Shown here piece after piece: positions 59,313-64,000 of a stretch of 64,000 nt of DNA (position 1 is the stretch's first letter; the number at the start of each line of letters is the position of its first letter). The DNA is taken from positions 1 to 64,000 of the forward strand of contig NZ_QQOA01000029.1 of assembly GCF_003443895.1 (NCBI RefSeq), read 5' to 3'. The position numbers and the translations under genes were made by a program. Source of the stretch: Paraburkholderia phosphatilytica. Its GTDB lineage: Bacteria > Pseudomonadota > Gammaproteobacteria > Burkholderiales > Burkholderiaceae. Under the pieces are notes generated by a model. The model searched no databases, was not told the DNA's origin, and worked only from the letters and a program-made list of their open reading frames with translations.

Positions 59313-60473
59313 TTAGCCCTGCGCTCCCAGCCCCACCAGCGGATGCGTCTCCAGCTTCCACGGCGACGACAGAAAATGCCGCACGCGCTCCGGCCGCACT
59401 TCCGCGAGCGTCGCGGGCGCCCAGCGCGGTTTGCGATCGCGGTCGACGAGATGCGCGCGCACGCCTTCGCAGAAGTCGCCTTCCGCAATCACGCGCGTGA
59501 CGATGCCAAGCTCCATCCGGAAGCAGTCCGCAAGCGTCATCTGCCGGCCTCGCAGCAACGCCTCGCGCGTCACGTACAACAGGGTCGGCGAATGCGCGAG
59601 CAGCGCGTCGAGCGTGTTCTGCAGCCATTGCCGCATCTCGCGCGGCGGATCGCGTTCCAGTTCCTGATGCAGCGTCGCGACGATCCGCTCGATGCCGTTG
59701 CGGCGATCGAAGTGACGCATCACTGGCTGCACCAGCGCAGCGAGCGCCGCATGCGGCACGATGTTGCACGGCGGCTCGAACACCGCGCGCAACGACGCAT
59801 GCACATCGCCTTCGGTCGGCATGCCGGCAAGCCGCTCTTCGAACGACGCGAGCCAGTGCGACGGTACGCACACGTCGGCGAGCTTGCAGAAGAGCGCATC
59901 GGCGCCCGACAGCGTGACACCCGTGAGCCCCGCGTACAGCGCGAGTTCCACCGGCAGCGCGCCAAGAAAATGCGTCGCGCCGACGTCGGGCAGCATGCCG
60001 ATGCGGGTCTCCGGCATCGCGAGCTTCGTGCGTTCCGTCACGACGCGCAGCGATGCGCCCTGCCCGAGCCCCATGCCGCCGCCCATCACGATGCCGTCGA
60101 GCAGCGCGACGACGGGCTTCGGATACGTGTGCAACGCGTAGTCGAGCCGGTATTCGTCGACGAAGAACGGCTGCCATGAAGGATCGCGCTGCGTTGCGAG
60201 CCGATGCAGCGCGCGCACGTCGCCGCCCGCGCAGAAGCCGCGCTCGCCCGCACCGCGCAGCACCAGCGCGACGATCGAAGCATCGTCGCGGCAGCGTTCG
60301 AGCAGCGCGGCGAGTTCGCGCACCATCGCATGAGACAACGCATTGAGCGCGGCAGGCCGGTTCAGCGTGACGATACCGACGCGATTGACGACGCGAAACA
60401 GCACCTCCGCTTCAGCGGGTGCAGGCGTGCCCACATCGACCGATGCAAGCGGCGGTTGTAGCACGGTGCTCAT
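59313..60473 (-). CDS. 3-hydroxyisobutyryl-CoA hydrolase (crotonase fold)
   Basis: 386 residues, longer than ordinary enoyl-CoA hydratases (about 260), as typical of HIBYL-CoA hydrolases. GAGERGFCAGGDVRAL is the oxyanion loop and IVMGGGMGLGQGASLRVVTE carries the second oxyanion glycines; FAMPETRIGMLPDVG-like text here reads AMPETRIGMLPDVGATHFLG. Hydrolyses 3-hydroxyisobutyryl-CoA in valine degradation. It overlaps the enoyl-CoA hydratase gene by 4 nt and sits in the mms operon. Confidence 0.9.
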   Translation of the reverse strand: MSTVLQPPLASVDVGTPAPAEAEVLFRVVNRVGIVTLNRPAALNALSHAMVRELAALLERCRDDASIVALVLRGAGERGFCAGGDVRALHRLATQRDPSWQPFFVDEYRLDYALHTYPKPVVALLDGIVMGGGMGLGQGASLRVVTERTKLAMPETRIGMLPDVGATHFLGALPVELALYAGLTGVTLSGADALFCKLADVCVPSHWLASFEERLAGMPTEGDVHASLRAVFEPPCNIVPHAALAALVQPVMRHFDRRNGIERIVATLHQELERDPPREMRQWLQNTLDALLAHSPTLLYVTREALLRGRQMTLADCFRMELGIVTRVIAEGDFCEGVRAHLVDRDRKPRWAPATLAEVRPERVRHFLSSPWKLETHPLVGLGAQG

Positions 60474-61264
60474 CGTGCGGACTCCTCGTCATTCACTTGC
60501 CAGCGCGGCGCGCGCTTCTCCAGAAACGCGTTCACGCCTTCGCGCTGGTCGGAGCCGTCAAACAGATCGACGAAGCGCTCGCGTTCGAGCGCAAGCGCCG
60601 CGCGACGCGGCACGCCATCGCGCGCCTGATGGATCAGCGTCTTGCTGAAGCCCACCGCCTGCGGGCTCAGCGTGGTCACGCGTTCGGCCATCGCCAGTGC
60701 CGCGTCGAACGCGGCGCCGCGCTCCACCACCTCTTCGACCAGACCGATCCGCCGCGCGGTGTCCGCGTCGACACGTTCGCCGGTCAGGATCATCCGCTTC
60801 GCCCAGCCCTCGCCGACGAGCCACGGCAGCGTCTGCGTGCCGCAACCGCACGGCAGCAGACCGACCACCGTTTCCGGCAACGCCATGACCGCATGCTGCT
60901 CGGCGATGCGGATATCGCTGGCGAGCGCGCATTCGAGCCCGCCGCCCATCGCATAGCCATTGATCGCGGCGATCACCACCGCGCGCGCGTTCTGCAGCGT
61001 CTCGAACGCCGCGCCGAAGCGAACGGCCGCGATGCGCGCCACGTCGCGATTGCCGTCGGCGAACGTGTTCAGGTCCGCGCCGGCGCTGAAGAACTTCGGG
61101 CCGTCGCCGGTGATCACGATCGCGCGCACGCGCGGCTCGGCGTCCAGCTGCTCGACGGTGCGCTGCAGCTGCAACAGGCCTTCAGGCGTGAATGCATTCG
61201 CGGGCGGCCGCTTCAGCGTCAGCAGCGCGACCGCGCCGTCACTGCGATACGCGAGCTCGATCAT
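60470..61264 (-). CDS. Enoyl-CoA hydratase/isomerase-family protein
   Basis: 264 residues, the normal single crotonase length. FFSAGADLNTFADG and AINGYAMGGGLECALASDIR hold the oxyanion Gly residues; the first catalytic Glu is in GGGLECAL and the second region reads LPETVVGLLPCGCGT. Likely hydrates methacrylyl-CoA in valine catabolism. Overlaps mmsB by 1 nt and the HIBYL-CoA hydrolase gene by 4 nt, so translation is coupled through the operon. Confidence 0.9.
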   Translation of the reverse strand: MIELAYRSDGAVALLTLKRPPANAFTPEGLLQLQRTVEQLDAEPRVRAIVITGDGPKFFSAGADLNTFADGNRDVARIAAVRFGAAFETLQNARAVVIAAINGYAMGGGLECALASDIRIAEQHAVMALPETVVGLLPCGCGTQTLPWLVGEGWAKRMILTGERVDADTARRIGLVEEVVERGAAFDAALAMAERVTTLSPQAVGFSKTLIHQARDGVPRRAALALERERFVDLFDGSDQREGVNAFLEKRAPRWQVNDEESAR

Positions 61265-62157
61265 CACGCGGCTCCGTCGTCGCGATAGAGCTTGATCACC
61301 GCGGAGAAGTCGAGCTTGCCCGCGCCCTTCGTGCTCATCGTCTGATAGAGCTGCTGCGCGAGCGCGCCGAGATACACCGGCTGGCGCACGCTCTTCGCCG
61401 CATCGGTGGCAAGGCCGAGGTCCTTCAGCATCAGGTCGGTGCCGAAGCCGCCCGTATAGCCGCGCGACGACGGCGCCGTGTCGATCACGCCCGGATACGG
61501 ATTGTAGGTATCGACGCTCCAGCTGCGGCCCGTCGACGTGCTCATGATGCCGCCCAGCACCTTCGGGTCGATGCCGAGCGAAGCACCCAGCGCCATCGCT
61601 TCGGCGACGCCCGCCATCGTGATGCCGAGCACGAGGTTGTTGCAGATCTTCGCGATCTGTCCGGTGCCGGTGTCGCCGCAATGGACGATGTTCTTGCCCA
61701 TCGAGAGCAGCACGGGCTTCACCTGCTCGTACGCGGCCGCCGTGCCGCCGACCATGAAGGTCAGCGTGCCCGCCGCCGCGCCGCTCGTGCCGCCCGACAC
61801 CGGCGCATCGACGAACAGGTTGCCCTGCGCCGCCGCGAGCTGCGCGCACGCCTTCACGGTGGCCGGATCGATAGTGCTCGAATCGACGATCGCGACGCCC
61901 TTCGCGATGCCCGCAAGAATGCCGTCGTCGCCGCTCAGCACGCTGCGCACATGCGCCGCCGCGGGCAGCATCGTGATCACGCATTCCACGTCCGTCGCCG
62001 CCGCTCGCGGTGAAGCGGCCGCTTTTGCGCCCGCGTCGACGAGCGCGCCGACCGCATCCGTGCTGAGGTCGAACACGGTCACCGCGTGGCCCGCTTTCAG
62101 CAGGTTGCGCGCCATCGGCGCGCCCATGTTGCCGAGTCCGATGAAACCGATCTTCAT
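61264..62157 (-). CDS. mmsB: 3-hydroxyisobutyrate dehydrogenase
   Basis: 297 residues. The Rossmann start FIGLGNMGAPMARNLLKAG binds NAD, and the catalytic and substrate segments are DAPVSGGTSGAAAGTLTFMV and GQIAKICNNLVLGITMAG with the catalytic Lys. Oxidises 3-hydroxyisobutyrate to methylmalonate semialdehyde. It is 38 nt downstream of mmsA and upstream of the enoyl-CoA hydratase in the same operon. Confidence 0.95.
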   Translation of the reverse strand: MKIGFIGLGNMGAPMARNLLKAGHAVTVFDLSTDAVGALVDAGAKAAASPRAAATDVECVITMLPAAAHVRSVLSGDDGILAGIAKGVAIVDSSTIDPATVKACAQLAAAQGNLFVDAPVSGGTSGAAAGTLTFMVGGTAAAYEQVKPVLLSMGKNIVHCGDTGTGQIAKICNNLVLGITMAGVAEAMALGASLGIDPKVLGGIMSTSTGRSWSVDTYNPYPGVIDTAPSSRGYTGGFGTDLMLKDLGLATDAAKSVRQPVYLGALAQQLYQTMSTKGAGKLDFSAVIKLYRDDGAA

Positions 62158-62195
62158 GGTGCCGTCTCCTTTGCCCTTTGCCTCTGCCCGTTCCA

Positions 62196-63725
62196 TCAGC
62201 GCAGGCTGATCGTGGTGTTCACGCCGTCGTTGACGGTCGCGTCGTCGAACCAGCGCGCGGTGACCGTCTTCGTCTGCGTATAGAACTGCACGACCTGCTT
62301 GCCGTACGGACCCAGATCGCCGAGCTTCGAGCCGCGCGAACCGGTGAAGCTGAAGTACGGCACGGGCACCGGAATCGGGATGTTGATGCCCACCTGGCCG
62401 ATGTCGATTTCGCTCTGGAATTTGCGCGCTGCCGCGCCGCTCTGCGTGAAGAGGCCGACGCCATTGCCCATCGGGTTGCGGTTGACGAGCGCGATCGCGT
62501 CGTCCAGCGTCGGTACCGCGATCACGCACAGCACCGGGCCGAAAATCTCCGTCTTGTAGACCTGCATCTCGGTGCTGACGTCGGTGAACACCGTCGGGCC
62601 GATGAAGTTGCCGTCCTCGTAGCCGGGTACTTTCACGTGGCGGCCATCGAGCGCGAGCGTCGCGCCCTCCTTCACGCCCGCGTCGATCAGACCGAGAATG
62701 CGCTGCTTCGCGACGCGCGACACGACCGGGCCCACGTCGGTCTTCGGCTCGTGACCTGCGTTCACCTTCAGCGTCTTCGCCTTCTCGATCAGCTCGGGCA
62801 GCCATTGCTGCGACGCGCCCACCAGCACCACGACGGAGGTCGCCATGCAGCGCTGCCCCGCCGCGCCGAAGCCCGCGCCGACCAGCGCATTCAGCGTCTG
62901 TTCGCGGTTCGCATCGGGCAGCACGACCGCATGATTCTTCGCGCCCATCATCGACTGAACGCGCTTGCCGTGCTCGCTGCCGAGCCGGTACACATGCGTG
63001 CCGACCGCAGTCGACCCGACGAACGAAATCGCCTTCACGTGTTCGTGCGTGCACAGCGCATCGACCACGTCCTTGCCGCCGTGCACGACGTTCAGCACGC
63101 CCTTCGGAATGCCCGCTTCGAGCGCGAGTTCGACGAGCTGCATCGTCGACAGCGGGTCCTGTTCGGACGGCTTCAGCACGAACGTGTTGCCGCAGACGAT
63201 CGCCATCGGGAACATCCACAGCGGGATCATCGCGGGGAAGTTGAACGGCGTGACGCCCGCGCAGACGCCGAGCGGCTGGCGCAGCGTGTAGGTGTCGACG
63301 GCGCCCGCGACGTTCTCGAGGAATTCGCCCTGCTGCAGCGTGCCGATCGAGCACGCATGCTCGACCACTTCGAGCCCGCGGAAGATGTCGCCTTCGGCAT
63401 CCGGCAGCGTCTTGCCCTGCTCGGCCGTCAGCGTCTTCGCGATGCGCGGCATGTGCTCGCGAATCAACGCCTGGAATTTCAGCATGATGCGCACGCGCGT
63501 GCCGAGCGGCGTGTTCTTCCAGCCCGCGAACGCGGCATGCGCGGCGCGGATCGCGGCGTCCACCTCGGCGGCAGTCGCGAACGGTACGCGCGCCAGCACG
63601 TCCTGGGTCGCCGGATTGACGATGTCGCGCCACTCGGTGCTCTGCGATTCGACGAACTCGCCGTCGATCAAGAGCTTCACCGTGGGCAGATCGGCGCGCG
63701 ACGCCGTCGATGGAATTGCGCTCAT
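62196..63725 (-). CDS. mmsA: CoA-acylating methylmalonate-semialdehyde dehydrogenase
   Basis: 509 residues. Aldehyde dehydrogenase landmarks: GVTPFNFPAMIPLWMFPMAI, FVGSTAVGTHVYRLGSEHGK, the nucleophile Cys in GAAGQRCMATS, and VPYFSFTGSRGSKLGDLG, which is specific for MMSDH. NAD- and CoA-dependent, converting methylmalonate semialdehyde to propionyl-CoA (valine, thymine and myo-inositol routes). First recognisable gene of the mmsA-mmsB-ech-HIBCH operon on the minus strand. Confidence 0.95.
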   Translation of the reverse strand: MSAIPSTASRADLPTVKLLIDGEFVESQSTEWRDIVNPATQDVLARVPFATAAEVDAAIRAAHAAFAGWKNTPLGTRVRIMLKFQALIREHMPRIAKTLTAEQGKTLPDAEGDIFRGLEVVEHACSIGTLQQGEFLENVAGAVDTYTLRQPLGVCAGVTPFNFPAMIPLWMFPMAIVCGNTFVLKPSEQDPLSTMQLVELALEAGIPKGVLNVVHGGKDVVDALCTHEHVKAISFVGSTAVGTHVYRLGSEHGKRVQSMMGAKNHAVVLPDANREQTLNALVGAGFGAAGQRCMATSVVVLVGASQQWLPELIEKAKTLKVNAGHEPKTDVGPVVSRVAKQRILGLIDAGVKEGATLALDGRHVKVPGYEDGNFIGPTVFTDVSTEMQVYKTEIFGPVLCVIAVPTLDDAIALVNRNPMGNGVGLFTQSGAAARKFQSEIDIGQVGINIPIPVPVPYFSFTGSRGSKLGDLGPYGKQVVQFYTQTKTVTARWFDDATVNDGVNTTISLR

Positions 63726-63806
63726 GCTGTGTCTCCTTTGACGTTCAGTCTCAATCCAGGGCGATGCGGGTGGCTGCGGGTGGTTGCGGGTAGCACCCCG
63801 TGGCGC

Positions 63807-64000
63807 TCATTTCAGGTCGGGAAAATCCTCTTCCCAGTATTCGTCGGGCAGCCGCGCGGGCTCGGCCGGGCGCTCCATTTCGCGGCGGCGCAGTTCGACG
63901 CGGCGGATCTTCCCGGAGATGGTTTTCGGCAGATCGCTGAACTGCAGGCGGCGGATGCGCTTGTACGGCGCGAGCTTGTCGCGCGAGAACGCGAACACCG
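63807..64000 (-). CDS. Acyl-CoA synthetase (AMP-binding), C-terminal fragment at window edge
   Basis: Partial. The visible 63 codons end at stop 63807-63809; the gene continues beyond position 64000. FAFSRDKLAPYKRIRRLQFS and DLPKTISGKIRRVELRRRE are the C-terminal domain of acyl/acetyl-CoA synthetases, with the catalytic Lys in SGKIRR. It precedes mmsA by about 80 nt on the same strand and probably belongs to the valine-catabolism or a related branched-acid cluster. Confidence 0.85.
   Translation of the reverse strand, partial: VFAFSRDKLAPYKRIRRLQFSDLPKTISGKIRRVELRRREMERPAEPARLPDEYWEEDFPDLK

Noticed and set aside
1..64000. tRNA genes, rRNA genes, CRISPR arrays, intact insertion sequences, origin or attachment sites
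   Set aside because: None seen by eye: no cloverleaf-like or ribosomal sequence, no regularly spaced repeats with spacers, no transposase with terminal inverted repeats.

Overview
The window looks like a chromosomal segment from the Burkholderia sensu lato group (Burkholderia, Paraburkholderia or Caballeronia; Betaproteobacteria, Burkholderiales). The coding DNA is very GC-rich, with only a few AT-rich intergenic islands. The best family-level marker is a tail-to-tail rpfR/rpfF pair, the BDSF (cis-2-dodecenoic acid) quorum-sensing locus typical of this group. I see no tRNA or rRNA genes, no CRISPR array, no intact insertion sequence and no prophage. About 51 protein genes or gene remnants can be supported.

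Layout. 1-1.6 kb: a short threonyl-tRNA synthetase paralog behind a leader that encodes a peptide with six consecutive Thr codons, which suggests threonine-controlled attenuation. 1.6-6.6 kb: a MocR regulator divergent from a sugar-nucleotide-like SDR and a cupin protein, then a zinc-independent MDR oxidoreductase divergent from an XRE/MmyB-type regulator. 6.6-10 kb: an MHYT-GGDEF-EAL membrane c-di-GMP enzyme and two small proteins. 10.1-17.3 kb: a GH1 beta-glucosidase, a complete CUT1 sugar ABC transporter and a LacI regulator, with a perfect LacI-type operator in front of the glucosidase. 17.3-23 kb: an S9 peptidase, an MHS-family transporter and an unrecognised 634-residue protein that resembles a secreted effector. 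23.2-26.2 kb: rpfR and rpfF. 26.9-38.5 kb: an M20 dipeptidase, a superinfection-immunity-like membrane protein, an epoxide hydrolase, GNAT, DUF2158, OsmC and an RpiR-controlled cluster (C45 acyltransferase/peptidase, class III aminotransferase, carboxymuconolactone decarboxylase-like).

38.5-48.2 kb: a glycogen-debranching-type enzyme, citrate synthase, a candidate structured leader or sRNA, an MreB paralog, a DHA2 efflux pump, and a decayed cytochrome bo3 locus. In that locus cyoA has lost its stop codon, cyoB is cut short, and the rest is joined in frame to the C-terminal part of a TPR-type glycosyltransferase. 48.5-51.7 kb: a nickel/iron-type module of PadR regulator (NfeR/YqjI-like), siderophore-interacting flavin reductase and MFS transporter, with twin palindromic operators over the promoter. 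51.8-57.7 kb: a six-gene minus-strand operon encoding a stressosome (RsbR, RsbS, RsbT and a PP2C/SpoIIE phosphatase) coupled to two histidine kinases instead of a sigma-B branch. 58-64 kb: a cardiolipin synthase-like PLD enzyme and the distal valine-catabolism operon (mmsA, mmsB, enoyl-CoA hydratase, HIBYL-CoA hydrolase), next to the C-terminus of an acyl-CoA synthetase at the window edge.

The most interesting signals are the poly-Thr leader before the ThrRS paralog, the stressosome/two-component operon with an RsbT-like domain fused to a histidine kinase, the cyo deletion-fusion scar, the two matching 12-bp motifs in the RpiR cluster, and the orphan 634-residue protein. All calls were made by reading the sequence. 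No database search, folding program or codon-usage calculation was run.
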